A DNA stretch of 33,216 bases, from positions 1 to 33,216 of the forward strand of contig JASLMH010000035.1 of the NCBI GenBank assembly GCA_030746635.1, given 5' to 3'. Below are positions 6,741-14,993 of the stretch, one piece after another; within the stretch, counting starts at the first letter, position 1, and every line of letters starts with the position of its first letter. The notes under the pieces are model-generated. The model did no database searches and was not told the DNA's origin. It saw only the letters and a list, made by a program, of their open reading frames with translations. The position numbers and the translations under genes were made by a program. Origin of the DNA: Alphaproteobacteria bacterium. GTDB taxonomy: Bacteria; Pseudomonadota; Alphaproteobacteria; GCA-2731375.

Positions 6741-8348
6741 TCAGCGTTTTGCCTCGGCCTCGACGGCGGCGATCAACGCCTGGCTGATCCGGCCGTCCGC
6801 CGGTTGGCCAGTCGCCGATTGAAAGGCGCCGATGGCTTGCCGGGTGCGATCGCCGGGTACGCCGTCGGCCGGGCCGGCGTCGTAGCCAAGCCGGTTCAGC
6901 CAGCTTTGCAGTTGCCGAATGGCATCCCGGTCGGTGACCTCGGCCGTGGCGTTGGCGGTGCCGCCGGGCGGCGTCGGCGGTGCCGCCGGGACCGACCCCG
7001 GCCGCCGCAAACCTGGATCGTCGGTGGGTCGCCAGTCGTGCAGTTCGGCGTCCAGCGCCCGGCGTTCGGCCTGGGGTATCTTCGCCGCCAGGGTGTCGCG
7101 CAATCGGGCCGCTTCATCGTCGCCCTGGATCGCCGCCAGGCTGAGCCAGCGGTAGGCCTCCCTTGGGTCGGTGCTGACACCTTGGCCCTCGAGATACAAC
7201 ACACCCAGATTGTATTGCGAGTCCAGTTGCCCCTGGGCGGCGGCCCGTCGGAACCACTTGCTGGCCTGGTAGAAGTCGCGATCGGCGCCGTCGCCGGTGG
7301 CGTAGATCACGCCGAGGCGATATTGCGCCAGGGCATAGCCGTTCTCGGCCGCCTTGAAATACCAGAACAGGGCCTTTTTGTGATCGGTGGGCAGATCGCC
7401 GTTGGTGTCGTGCAGCACCGCCAAATTGTACTGCGCGTCCGGCAGTTCCTGACGGGCCGCCAACTCGTACCAGCGGGCGGCCTGCGCCGGGTCCTTCTCG
7501 ACGCCCTGGCCCTTGGCGAACAGGTTGCCGAGGTTGTGTTGCGCCGCCGCCGAGCCGTCCGCCGCCGCCCGCCGGTAGCGCTCGATCGAGTCGTCGTCGT
7601 CGGCCTTGGGGGCGGTCGCCTTTTCCTCGCCGGTGTCGGCCGGTGGCGGTTTCTGTTCGGACTTCGGCGTGGCCTTGGCCGCCGCCTTGGGCGGTTCTTT
7701 CACCGGAGTTGGCGTCGGCGTCGGCGCCGGTTTCGGCTCGGTCGAGGCGGCCTTCGGCGGTCCGGCCGGGGCCGGCGGGGTTTCGGAACTTGTCGCCGCC
7801 GGGGGCTCGGTCGGGGCGGCCGGTTCCTCCGCCGTCAGGAAACGCCAGCCGAAATATCCGACCACGGCCAGGCCCAGGACACTGACGACCAGCTTGACGC
7901 CGATGCCTCGGCGCTCTTCCTCTTCGTAGTGTTCCACTGGTTCCGGCCGGGGCTGTTGCGGCCGCGGCATGGGCGCCTTGTCCAGGTCCTCGAGCAGCCC
8001 AACGCCGGTCTGCAACGTCTGTTCGACGGCCTCCAGGCGGTCGCTCAGGTCGCCGATGGTCCGGGAGTGATCGGCAATGGCCTGGGATTGCTTGGCGATC
8101 GCCTCGATTTGCCGCTCGGCCGCGGCGACCGCCGCCGTCGCCGCCTCTGCCGCCGCCGCCGCGTTTACCGCCGCGTCCGTATCAACGGCGGCCGTTACGG
8201 CCGCCGGCGCTTGCCCGTCCGAGGATTCGATCAATCGGGACAGCCAGGCGCCCAGGGTCATGTCCTCGCGATTGGCGGCGTCCTTCGCCAACTCGCGGGT
8301 TTCCGGTGGAATGCCCTTTATGCTCCAAGGCGTACCAGGTTTCGCCAC
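6741..8348 (-). CDS. Sel1-repeat, peptidoglycan-binding membrane protein with PodJ-type N-terminus
   Basis: The 535-residue protein reads, in order: a PodJ-type N-terminal domain (TPWSIKGIPPETRELAKDAA, residues 6-25); an Ala-rich coiled coil (about 55-115); one transmembrane helix (about 150-171); a Pro/Lys-rich linker (about 175-250); four or so Sel1 repeats (about 255-410, such as AQHNLGNLFAKGQGV); and a C-terminal PG_binding_1 domain (about 476-532). This suggests a cytoplasmic N-terminus and a periplasmic part that touches peptidoglycan, as in PodJ-like polarity or envelope-organising proteins. I chose the GTG at 8348 because GAGGG lies 8 bases upstream; a GTG at 8363 would add five residues but has no ribosome binding site. 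Confidence 0.85.
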   Translation of the reverse strand: MAKPGTPWSIKGIPPETRELAKDAANREDMTLGAWLSRLIESSDGQAPAAVTAAVDTDAAVNAAAAAEAATAAVAAAERQIEAIAKQSQAIADHSRTIGDLSDRLEAVEQTLQTGVGLLEDLDKAPMPRPQQPRPEPVEHYEEEERRGIGVKLVVSVLGLAVVGYFGWRFLTAEEPAAPTEPPAATSSETPPAPAGPPKAASTEPKPAPTPTPTPVKEPPKAAAKATPKSEQKPPPADTGEEKATAPKADDDDSIERYRRAAADGSAAAQHNLGNLFAKGQGVEKDPAQAARWYELAARQELPDAQYNLAVLHDTNGDLPTDHKKALFWYFKAAENGYALAQYRLGVIYATGDGADRDFYQASKWFRRAAAQGQLDSQYNLGVLYLEGQGVSTDPREAYRWLSLAAIQGDDEAARLRDTLAAKIPQAERRALDAELHDWRPTDDPGLRRPGSVPAAPPTPPGGTANATAEVTDRDAIRQLQSWLNRLGYDAGPADGVPGDRTRQAIGAFQSATGQPADGRISQALIAAVEAEAKR

Positions 8349-8435
8349 GACCCATGCCCTCACCGCTGCCGACGAACAAGCGTACGGTGCCCCGCCGCGA
8401 TGGTAAAGCCGCCTCGCCGCGGCGCGGTCTCGGCA

Positions 8436-9416
8436 TTAGTCGCCGAGCATCTCCGCCGCCACTGCGGCGATGCGTTCCGGCGTGATGCGCAATTGGTCCT
8501 CCAGCGGCTTAGCATAGGAGATCGGTGTCCGGGGCGCGCCCAGGCGCCTCACCGGTGCCTTAAGGCTGTCCGAGAGGTCCTCCGCCACCGTCGCCGCCAC
8601 TTCGGCGCCGAAGCCGCCGACCTGCACCGCCTCGTGGGTGACCAGCAACCGACCGGTCTTGACCACCGAGCCGAACACCGCTTCCTGATCCCAGGGCCAA
8701 AGGGTGCGCAGATCGATGACCTCCATGGCGATACCTTGGGCCGCCGCCAGTTCGGCGGCCTGTTCGGCCACGCCGACCATCTTCGACCAGGTGACGACGG
8801 TGATATCATCGCCCGCGCGGGCCAGCCGGGCCCGCCCCAGGGGTACCAATACGTCCTCGCCGTCGTCGGGCACCTCGCCTTCCAGGGCCCACAGATCCTT
8901 GTGCTCGATATAGATCACCGGATCGTCGCAGCGGACCGCCGCCTTCAGCAGGCCCAGATTGTCCGCCGGCGTGGCCGGCGCGGCGACCACCAGGCCGGGA
9001 ATGTGGGTATACCAGGCCTCCAGCGACTGTGAATGCTGCGCCGCCGAGGACCGCCACATGCCGCTGGGCTGGCGGATCACCAGCGGCACCCGGGCCTGGC
9101 CGCCGAACATGAAGCGGGCCTTGGCCGCCTGGTTGACCATTTCATCCACCGCGCACAAGGCGAAATCGGCGAAACGCATTTCCACGATCGGCCGGGTGCC
9201 GACCAGGGCGGCGCCCACCGCCGCGCCCATGATCGTCGCCTCCGAGATCGGCGTGTCGGCGATGCGCGCGTCGCCGAATTCGTCGACCAGGCCACGGTAT
9301 TGCCCGAACACGCCGCCCCGGCCCAGATCCTCGCCCAGGGCCCAGACCCTGTCGTCACGGCGCATCTCCTCCGCCACCGCCCGGGTGGCCGCCGCCAGGT
9401 AGCTCAAGCTGCTCAT
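8436..9416 (-). CDS. 2-oxoacid dehydrogenase E1 component, beta subunit
   Basis: This 326-residue protein has the transketolase-type pyrimidine-binding domain (about 1-175, including ALGEDLGRGGVFGQYRGL and DTPISEATIMGAAVG) and the transketolase C-terminal domain (about 200-320, including DLRTLWPWD). With the alpha subunit it should form the thiamine-diphosphate E1 heterotetramer that decarboxylates a 2-oxoacid or acetoin-like substrate. Its ATG overlaps the alpha stop codon as ATGA, so translation is coupled. No E2 acyltransferase or E3 is nearby, so the substrate cannot be named. Confidence 0.92.
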   Translation of the reverse strand: MSSLSYLAAATRAVAEEMRRDDRVWALGEDLGRGGVFGQYRGLVDEFGDARIADTPISEATIMGAAVGAALVGTRPIVEMRFADFALCAVDEMVNQAAKARFMFGGQARVPLVIRQPSGMWRSSAAQHSQSLEAWYTHIPGLVVAAPATPADNLGLLKAAVRCDDPVIYIEHKDLWALEGEVPDDGEDVLVPLGRARLARAGDDITVVTWSKMVGVAEQAAELAAAQGIAMEVIDLRTLWPWDQEAVFGSVVKTGRLLVTHEAVQVGGFGAEVAATVAEDLSDSLKAPVRRLGAPRTPISYAKPLEDQLRITPERIAAVAAEMLGD

Positions 9417-10414
9417 GGCAGCGCGCTCCAGACCGGCGCGCCGACGTCCTGGACGTCGGTAAAGGCCTGGATCAGGGCCGGGTGCGGTGCCGCGGTCGCC
9501 GCCGCGGCCACCGCCGCCATCTCCTCGGTGGCTTGCCGGCCGATTGTTTCAAGCTCGGCCGCCGCCAGACCCAGCCGCTGCAATTCCTCCTCGCAGCGGT
9601 TCATCGGATCTTCGGCCCATTGCAGACTGACTTCGTCCTCGTCCCGATAGGCGCCCGGATCGACCGAGGTATGACCCTTCAGGCGATAGGTCCGGGCGGT
9701 GACGAAGAACGGCCCGCCGCCGGCGCGGATGCGGCCGGTCAATTCGCCGGCCAGGCCGTCCACCGCGACGACGTCGTTGCCGTCCACTTCGAAGGCCTCG
9801 ATGCCCAGGCTTTCGGCCCGCGCCGTCGCGCCGGGGCCGGCGGTGACGGCCTCCGTGCGGGTGGTCGAGGCATAGGAATTGTGCTCGCAGACGAACAGGA
9901 TCGGCAGCGCGAAGATGCCGGCCCAGTTCAGGCCCTCCAGGAACGGGCCGCGGTTGATCGCGCCGTCGCCGAAGAAACAGACGACGACCCGGTCCTCGCC
10001 CAGCAACTTGGCGCCATGCGCCGCGCCGACGGCGATCGGAATGCCGGCCGCCACGACGCCGTTCGCGCCCAGCATGCCGACGTCGAAATCGGCGATATGC
10101 ATCGAGCCGCCCTTGCCGCCGCAGGTGCCGCCCTCCTTGCCGAACAATTCCAGCATCATCGCGCCGGGGTCGGTGCCCTTGGCGATGCAATGGCCATGGC
10201 CGCGATGGGTGGTGGTGATCTGGTCGGTCGGCCGCAGATTGGCGCAGACCCCGGCGGCCACCGCTTCCTGGCCGATCGACAGGTGCACCGCGCCGCCGAC
10301 CCGGCCGTCCAGCGAGGCGGCCTCGGCGGCCTCCTCGAAGGCGCGAATGCGGCGCATGGTTTTATAGAGACCGAGCAGACGGTCCGGATCGATGTTGTGA
10401 CTGCGGTCGGGCAC
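9413..10414 (-). CDS. 2-oxoacid dehydrogenase E1 component, alpha subunit (acetoin dehydrogenase-like)
   Basis: The 333-residue protein carries the thiamine-diphosphate motif starting at GDG (149-151) and closing near Asn179 in CEHNSYA, the HRGHGH segment at 70-75, and the GGKGGSMH loop at 99-106. The short length without a mitochondrial-type extension matches bacterial acetoin/branched-chain E1 alpha subunits. The start is GTG at 10414, with AGGAG 9 bases upstream. It is the first gene of a two-gene unit with the beta subunit, and diverges from the duplicated unknown protein across an 87-base spacer that must hold both promoters. Lack of E2/E3 genes raises the chance of a non-classical role. 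Confidence 0.92.
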   Translation of the reverse strand: MPDRSHNIDPDRLLGLYKTMRRIRAFEEAAEAASLDGRVGGAVHLSIGQEAVAAGVCANLRPTDQITTTHRGHGHCIAKGTDPGAMMLELFGKEGGTCGGKGGSMHIADFDVGMLGANGVVAAGIPIAVGAAHGAKLLGEDRVVVCFFGDGAINRGPFLEGLNWAGIFALPILFVCEHNSYASTTRTEAVTAGPGATARAESLGIEAFEVDGNDVVAVDGLAGELTGRIRAGGGPFFVTARTYRLKGHTSVDPGAYRDEDEVSLQWAEDPMNRCEEELQRLGLAAAELETIGRQATEEMAAVAAAATAAPHPALIQAFTDVQDVGAPVWSALP

Positions 10415-10501
10415 CTATGCTTACTCCTGATAGCCGGGGAACGCGATCAATTCGGCTCGGCGCACTTGTATCGGGTTTTTCGCTTCTATAGAAGGCGGCA
10501 G

Positions 10502-11314
10502 ATGGAACCGAGAATCGTCACCGCGCCCACCGTCACCAAACTGACCGAGGAACATGCCGGCAACGTGCTGGTCGGCGGCAGTCATGGCGGGGTCTACGCC
10601 GGTTATCTGGCCGCCAAGGCCGGCGCCCTGGCGATTATCCTCAACGACGCCGGCGGCGGTCTGGACGACGCCGGCTTCGGCTCCTTGCCCTACCTGGATG
10701 ACCTGGGCATACCGGCGGCCACCGTGGCCCATGACAGCGCCCGCATCGGCGACGGCGACGACATGGCCAAGCGCGGCCTGATCAGCCGCGTCAACAGGGC
10801 CGCCGCCGCGCTGGGCTGTGCCGCCGGCCAGAGTACAGAGGCCTGTGCCGAGGCCATGCGGGCGGCGACGCCGACGGCAGGCGAGGCCCCGGTCTACGAG
10901 GAATCCCGCTTCCTGTTCAGCGAACCGGATCAAGGGCCGGCCATCTGGGGTATCGATTCCGCCTCGCTGCTGCGGCCGGAAGACGCCGGCCAGGTGGTGC
11001 TGACCGCCAGCCATGGCGCCCTGCTGGCCGGCGAAGCCGCCTCGGCCATCAAGTACGACGTGCTGGCCTGTGCCTTCAACGATGCCGGGGTCGGCTGCGA
11101 CGGCATCGGCATCAGCCGTCTGCCGGCGCTCGACGATCGCGGCATCGCCGCCGTCACGGCGGACTGCCAAACGGCGCGGATCGGCGACGTCCGTTCCATG
11201 TGGCGGACCGGCAAGATCAGCCATGCCAACCAAGCGGCATCCGCCCTGGGCGTCGGGCCGGGTGACGACATCCAATCCTTCGCCGAGCGAGCCCGCCTCT
11301 CAGGAGTTGAGTGA
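10502..11314 (+). CDS. Internally duplicated SHG/NDAG/ARIGD protein of unknown function
   Basis: This 270-residue soluble protein is a tandem duplication. Repeat A (about 19-118) and repeat B (about 162-262) align at a constant offset of 143-145 residues and share SHGG/SHGA (27/170), NDAG (48/193), LPYLDDLGIPAAT/LPALDDRGIAAVT (62/207), ARIGD (80/225) and G-I-S-x-x-N-x-A-A-x-A-L-G (92/237). The shared His, Asn, Asp and Arg residues suggest two binding or catalytic sites, perhaps at the interface of a pseudo-dimer. I know similar single-domain conserved hypothetical proteins in proteobacteria but no assigned function. The ATG at 10502 has GAAGG about 6 bases upstream. Its stop shares one base with the ATG of the downstream thiamine-diphosphate enzyme, so the two are translationally coupled and probably act together. 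Confidence 0.85.
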   Translation: MEPRIVTAPTVTKLTEEHAGNVLVGGSHGGVYAGYLAAKAGALAIILNDAGGGLDDAGFGSLPYLDDLGIPAATVAHDSARIGDGDDMAKRGLISRVNRAAAALGCAAGQSTEACAEAMRAATPTAGEAPVYEESRFLFSEPDQGPAIWGIDSASLLRPEDAGQVVLTASHGALLAGEAASAIKYDVLACAFNDAGVGCDGIGISRLPALDDRGIAAVTADCQTARIGDVRSMWRTGKISHANQAASALGVGPGDDIQSFAERARLSGVE

Positions 11315-13065
11315 TGAATGACACGGTGCGCAGCAACCGGCCGATCAGGACCCTATCGGGCGGCCGGGCCCTGGCCGAGATGTTGCGGCGGCACGACGCC
11401 GCGCCGATCTTCGGCATGGGCGGCTTTCAACTGCTGCCCTTCTATGACGCCGTTCGTGAGGCCGGGCTGAGCCATACCCTGATTAACGACGAACGCTGCG
11501 GCGCCTTCGCCGCCGATGCCTTCGCCCGGGTCTCCGGCCGGCCGGGAGTCTGCGATGCCACCCTGGGGCCGGGCGCCACCAACCTGACCACCGGCCTGGT
11601 CGAAAGCCTGAACGCCGGGGTGCCCTTGATCGCCATCGCTGGCGACACCAACCGGGACCACAGTTGGAAGAACATGACCCAGGAGGCCCGGCAGAACGAG
11701 ATCCTGCGGCCGGCGGTGAAGGAGGTGATCCGGGTCGAACGCATCCAGCGCCTGCCGGAACTGGTGCGCCGGGCCTATGCCGTCGCCACCTCGGGCCGGC
11801 CCGGGCCGGTGTTGCTGGACGTGCCGGAGGACATCGCCCACGGCGAACACGATTTCGACGAAGACGACCTGTACCCCGAAGCATCGGCGATGCGGGCGCC
11901 GGCCTACCGCAGCCGGCCGGATGGGGACGAGATCAGGCGGGCGGCGGCGTTGCTGAGCCGGGCCGAACGGCCGGTGGTGCTGGCCGGCGGCGGCGTGCAT
12001 CTGTCCGGCGGCCAGGCGGCGCTGACCGCGTTCGCCGAGGCGTTCGGGATACCGGTGGCCCATACCCTCAGCGGCAAGGGGGCCATCCCCTGCAACCACG
12101 GCCTGGCCCTGGGCCTGTTCGGACGCTATTCGCGGATCGCCAATGATCTGCTCGAGACCGCCGACTGTATCCTGGTGGTCGGCTGCAAGCTCGGCGAGAT
12201 CGCCACCAAGCGCTATGTGCTGCCGCCGCCGGGGGTGCCGTTGATCCATCTCGAGGTGCTGGCCGAGGAGATCGGCCGCTGCGCGCCGGCCGAGGTGCCG
12301 CTGTGGGGCGATGCCCGGGCGGGGATCGAGGATCTGCAGGCCGAAATGGCCGACGACGCCCAGCGCCAACGCACGGCGCGGGGCGAATATGTTACCGAGG
12401 TGGCGCAACGGATGACGACCTGGCGCATGGAGGTGGAGGAACGCCTGACCTCGAGCGAGCGGCCGGTCAACATGGCGCGGATGTGCCACGAGTTGAACAA
12501 CACCCTGCCCGACGATGCCGTCCTGGTGGCCGACGGCGGCTTCGCCGCCCATTGGACGGGCCTGTTGTGCGAAACCAAGGCGGCCGGGCGGCACTACATC
12601 GCCAATCGCGGCTTCGCCTCGATCGGCTATGGCCTGCCTGGCTGCATGGGCGCGCAACTGGCGGCCGGCGAGCGGCCGGTGGTCGGGGTCACCGGCGACG
12701 GCGGTTTCAACATGGTGATCGGCGAATTGGAAACCGCCGTTCGCCTGGGCGCCGGCTTCACCATCCTGATCGTCAACAACGCCGCCTCGGGCTACGTCAA
12801 GGCGCTGCAACAGGCGCAGTTCGACGGCCGCTTCCAGTCCAGCGACCTGTCAGAATTGAACTACGCCAGGCTGGCCGAGGGGTTCGGCTGCCAGGGCATC
12901 CGGGTGGAGGATCCCGACGACCTGGCCGGGGCGATCGCCAGCGGCATGGCGGAAGCGGGCCGGCCGACGGTGGTCGACGTCGTCGTCACCCGCGATCCCA
13001 AGCAGATGCTGCCCGGCGTTGACAACCGGGCGGCGCCGATCCGCAAGGGCGACCGCATCGCCTAA
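11314..13065 (+). CDS. Acetolactate synthase-like thiamine-diphosphate enzyme
   Basis: The 583-residue protein has all three domains of the acetolactate synthase/benzoylformate decarboxylase fold: the pyrimidine domain with catalytic Glu60 (INDERCGAFAADAFAR), the central domain (about 205-340, including VVLAGGGVHLSGG), and the pyrophosphate domain with GDGG at 461-464 closing at Asn488-Asn489. It could be a decarboxylase, ligase or lyase acting on a 2-oxoacid; a true anabolic acetolactate synthase is less likely since no regulatory subunit is adjacent. I chose the ATG at 11314, preceded by CAGGAG at 7 bases; a GTG at 11311 would add one residue. Its stop overlaps that of the convergent VOC gene. 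Confidence 0.9.
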   Translation: MNDTVRSNRPIRTLSGGRALAEMLRRHDAAPIFGMGGFQLLPFYDAVREAGLSHTLINDERCGAFAADAFARVSGRPGVCDATLGPGATNLTTGLVESLNAGVPLIAIAGDTNRDHSWKNMTQEARQNEILRPAVKEVIRVERIQRLPELVRRAYAVATSGRPGPVLLDVPEDIAHGEHDFDEDDLYPEASAMRAPAYRSRPDGDEIRRAAALLSRAERPVVLAGGGVHLSGGQAALTAFAEAFGIPVAHTLSGKGAIPCNHGLALGLFGRYSRIANDLLETADCILVVGCKLGEIATKRYVLPPPGVPLIHLEVLAEEIGRCAPAEVPLWGDARAGIEDLQAEMADDAQRQRTARGEYVTEVAQRMTTWRMEVEERLTSSERPVNMARMCHELNNTLPDDAVLVADGGFAAHWTGLLCETKAAGRHYIANRGFASIGYGLPGCMGAQLAAGERPVVGVTGDGGFNMVIGELETAVRLGAGFTILIVNNAASGYVKALQQAQFDGRFQSSDLSELNYARLAEGFGCQGIRVEDPDDLAGAIASGMAEAGRPTVVDVVVTRDPKQMLPGVDNRAAPIRKGDRIA

Positions 13066-13460
13066 TCCGCGGCGTCTTGCGCCGCTGCCACGTCCTCGGC
13101 CTCGAAGCCCAACTCCAGTTTCAGACCGTCCGGGGTCTGCAGGAAAATCTGCGTCACGTTGTTTCTCGGCACCACGCGCTCGAAATAGTCGACGCCGGCG
13201 GCGTCGAGCCGTGCCTTCATCTCGGCATAGCCCGTGGCCCGGAAGGCGACGTGGTCGAGCCGGCCGGTGCCAGATTCGGGAATCTCCTCGCGCTCGATCA
13301 GGTGCAGAACCGCCTGGTCGCCGCAATAGACCCAGGCGCCGGGGAACTTGAAGGGCGGCCGGTCGCCGATCCGCATGCCGAGGACCTCGACGTAGAACCG
13401 GGCGGATTCGGCGGCGTCGGTGGTGACGACGTTGTAGTGATCCAGACCTTGCAGCGGCAT
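13062..13460 (-). CDS. VOC family (glyoxalase/extradiol dioxygenase fold) protein
   Basis: The 132-residue protein has two beta-alpha-beta-beta-beta modules with likely metal ligands in GLDHYNVV (His7), VLHLIER, RLDHVAF and LKLELGFE, the usual VOC spacing. VOC proteins include glyoxalases, dioxygenases and antibiotic-binding proteins; the substrate is not readable here. I chose the ATG at 13460, with a G-rich GGGGG about 8 bases upstream, over an ATG 69 bases further out that gives a non-homologous extension. The 3' end overlaps the convergent thiamine-diphosphate enzyme gene by 3 bases. Confidence 0.85.
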   Translation of the reverse strand: MPLQGLDHYNVVTTDAAESARFYVEVLGMRIGDRPPFKFPGAWVYCGDQAVLHLIEREEIPESGTGRLDHVAFRATGYAEMKARLDAAGVDYFERVVPRNNVTQIFLQTPDGLKLELGFEAEDVAAAQDAAD

Positions 13461-13487
13461 GGCTCTACCCCCGTTGCCTTCCGGTGA

Positions 13488-13688
13488 TGTCCCAATCATC
13501 AGTATGACCATCACCGCCGCGCTGGGCAATTACTCGCCGCCTTTTGCGGGGCCGCCGGCCACCTGGATTTGCCCGTCATCGGGATTCGCGGTAACACCCA
13601 TGCGCCGATGCCGGATGACAACGAAGCCGCCATCGCGGACCCGGTGCAAAAACGGGTCCTGAAAAAAACCCAAGGAGCGAAACAATGA
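13488..13688 (+). pseudogene. 3' remnant of an alpha/beta hydrolase gene
   Basis: The frame 13488-13688 is open for 66 codons but has no start codon before residue 41 and is blocked upstream by TGA at 13485-13487. Its translation contains HLDLPVIGIRGNTHAPMPDD followed by NEAAIADPVQKRVLKK, which resembles the C-terminal end of an esterase-like alpha/beta hydrolase (the IRGNTH..M.D.N...IAD pattern). The TGA at 13686-13688 overlaps the ATG of the Old Yellow Enzyme gene as ATGA, the mark of a former operon partner. The upstream part is missing, replaced by the VOC gene region. The family assignment rests on this short motif only. Confidence 0.5.
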
Positions 13689-14845
13689 GCGCCGCCGGCG
13701 AAGCCGAGACCGAACTTCCCCTGTTGTTCCAGCCGATCACCATCAAGGGAATGACGGCCCGCAATCGCGTGGTGGTCCCGCCGATGTGCCAGTATTCGGC
13801 GGTGAATGGCCGGCCCAACGACTGGCACCTGGTGCACTATGGCGCGCTCGCCCGTGGCGGCGCCGGCCTGATTATCGCCGAGGCCATGGCGGTGGAGGAA
13901 CGCGGCCGCATCACCCACGGCGATTTGGGCCTGTGGACCGACGAATTGGCCGGCGACATGACCCGGCTGATCGAGATCATGAAGCGCCACGGCGCCGTGC
14001 CAGGGGTGCAGATCGCCCATGCCGGGCGCAAGGCGGCGACGCAGCGGCCCTGGCATGGCCTCGGCGCCTTGAACGAGGACGACATCGCCCGCGGTGACGT
14101 GCCGTGGGAGTCGGTCGGCGCCTCGCCGCTGCCGGCGGCGGACGGCTGGCTGGTGCCCCGGCAGTTAGCCGAGGCTGAGATCGCCGGCATCGTCCAGGCC
14201 TTCGCCGACGCGGCCCGGCGGGCGCACCAGGTCGGTTTCGAGGCGCTGGAAATCCATGGCGCCCACGGCTACCTGATCCAATCGTTCCTTTCGCCCCTGT
14301 CGAACAAGCGCAACGACGGCTACGGCGGCGATTTGCGGGGCCGCATGCGCCTCGCCCTCGAGGTCACCGAGGCGGTGCGTGCCGCCTGGCCCGAGGATAG
14401 GCCGCTGTTCTTCCGCATCTCCTCGATCGACGGCTTCGAAGGCGGCTGGGAGATCGATGATTCGGTGGTCCTGGCCAGGGAATTGAAGGCCCTGGGCGTG
14501 GACTGCATCGACTGCTCGTCGGGCGGCAACAGCGCCTCGGCCACGGCCTCCGTGATCCCGCGCAGCCGCGGCTTCCAGGTGCCCTATGCGGCGGAGGTGA
14601 AGCGCCGGGCCGAGATCATGACCATGGCGGTCGGCCTGATCCTGGACGGCAAGCACGCCGAGGAGATCCTGCAATCGGGCGATGCCGACCTGATCGCGAT
14701 CGGCCGCGAGGTGCTGTACAACCCGTTCTGGGCCGTGCAGGCGGCGCAGGAGTTGGGGGCCGACACCTGGTTCGAAATGTGGCCCGAACAGTACGGCTGG
14801 TGGCTGGACCGGCGGGCCCGCTCGATCCGCAAATACGGTTTGTAG
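13685..14845 (+). CDS. NADH:flavin oxidoreductase, Old Yellow Enzyme family (YqjM class)
   Basis: This 386-residue FMN-dependent (beta/alpha)8 enzyme has the YqjM-class marks PPMCQYS with Cys35 and Tyr37, VQIAHAGRKA (108-117), and the substrate-binding histidine pair His191/His194 with Tyr196 in EIHGAHGYLIQSFLSPLSNK. Such enzymes reduce activated C=C bonds of enals, enones or nitro compounds with NAD(P)H. AAGGAG stands 7 bases before the ATG at 13685. The ATG is overlapped by the end of a truncated alpha/beta hydrolase frame, so the gene probably once sat in an operon with that hydrolase. Confidence 0.92.
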   Translation: MSAAGEAETELPLLFQPITIKGMTARNRVVVPPMCQYSAVNGRPNDWHLVHYGALARGGAGLIIAEAMAVEERGRITHGDLGLWTDELAGDMTRLIEIMKRHGAVPGVQIAHAGRKAATQRPWHGLGALNEDDIARGDVPWESVGASPLPAADGWLVPRQLAEAEIAGIVQAFADAARRAHQVGFEALEIHGAHGYLIQSFLSPLSNKRNDGYGGDLRGRMRLALEVTEAVRAAWPEDRPLFFRISSIDGFEGGWEIDDSVVLARELKALGVDCIDCSSGGNSASATASVIPRSRGFQVPYAAEVKRRAEIMTMAVGLILDGKHAEEILQSGDADLIAIGREVLYNPFWAVQAAQELGADTWFEMWPEQYGWWLDRRARSIRKYGL

Positions 14846-14863
14846 GCCGGCGCCCGTAGGGAG

Positions 14864-14966
14864 GGCTTCGAGACGGGCGCTGCGCGCCCTCCTCAGCCTG
14901 AGGTTAACTTATTGAGAATACACGACCTCCTCGCCCTGAGGAGAGCCGAAGGCTCGTCTCGAAGGG
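14864..14966. repeat. REP-like imperfect palindromic element
   Basis: The 148-base spacer between the convergent Old Yellow Enzyme and aldolase genes is mostly a long imperfect palindrome. Outer arms are CTTCGAGACG (14866-14875) and CGTCTCGAAG (14955-14964); inner arms are CTCCTCAG (14889-14896) and CTGAGGAG (14936-14943). The CTTCGAGACG...CTCCTCAG...CTGAGGAG...CGTCTCGAAG layout is that of a repeat family dispersed in many alphaproteobacterial genomes. No second copy is in this window. Confidence 0.75.
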
Positions 14967-14993
14967 CGAATGGGACAAGCTATGTCACCAGTC

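Noticed and set aside
9482-10501. Long plus-strand open frame running into the duplicated protein
   Set aside because: It is antisense to the E1 alpha and beta genes and has the low-complexity composition of a high-GC shadow frame; real sequence begins at the ATG at 10502, which has a ribosome binding site.
11353-12810. Long minus-strand open frame opposite the acetolactate-synthase-like gene
   Set aside because: Antisense shadow with His/Arg/Gly/Gln-rich sequence and no motif.
13459-13662. Short plus-strand ORF between the VOC and Old Yellow Enzyme genes
   Set aside because: Wrong frame compared with the hydrolase remnant, and no ribosome binding site or family-like sequence.
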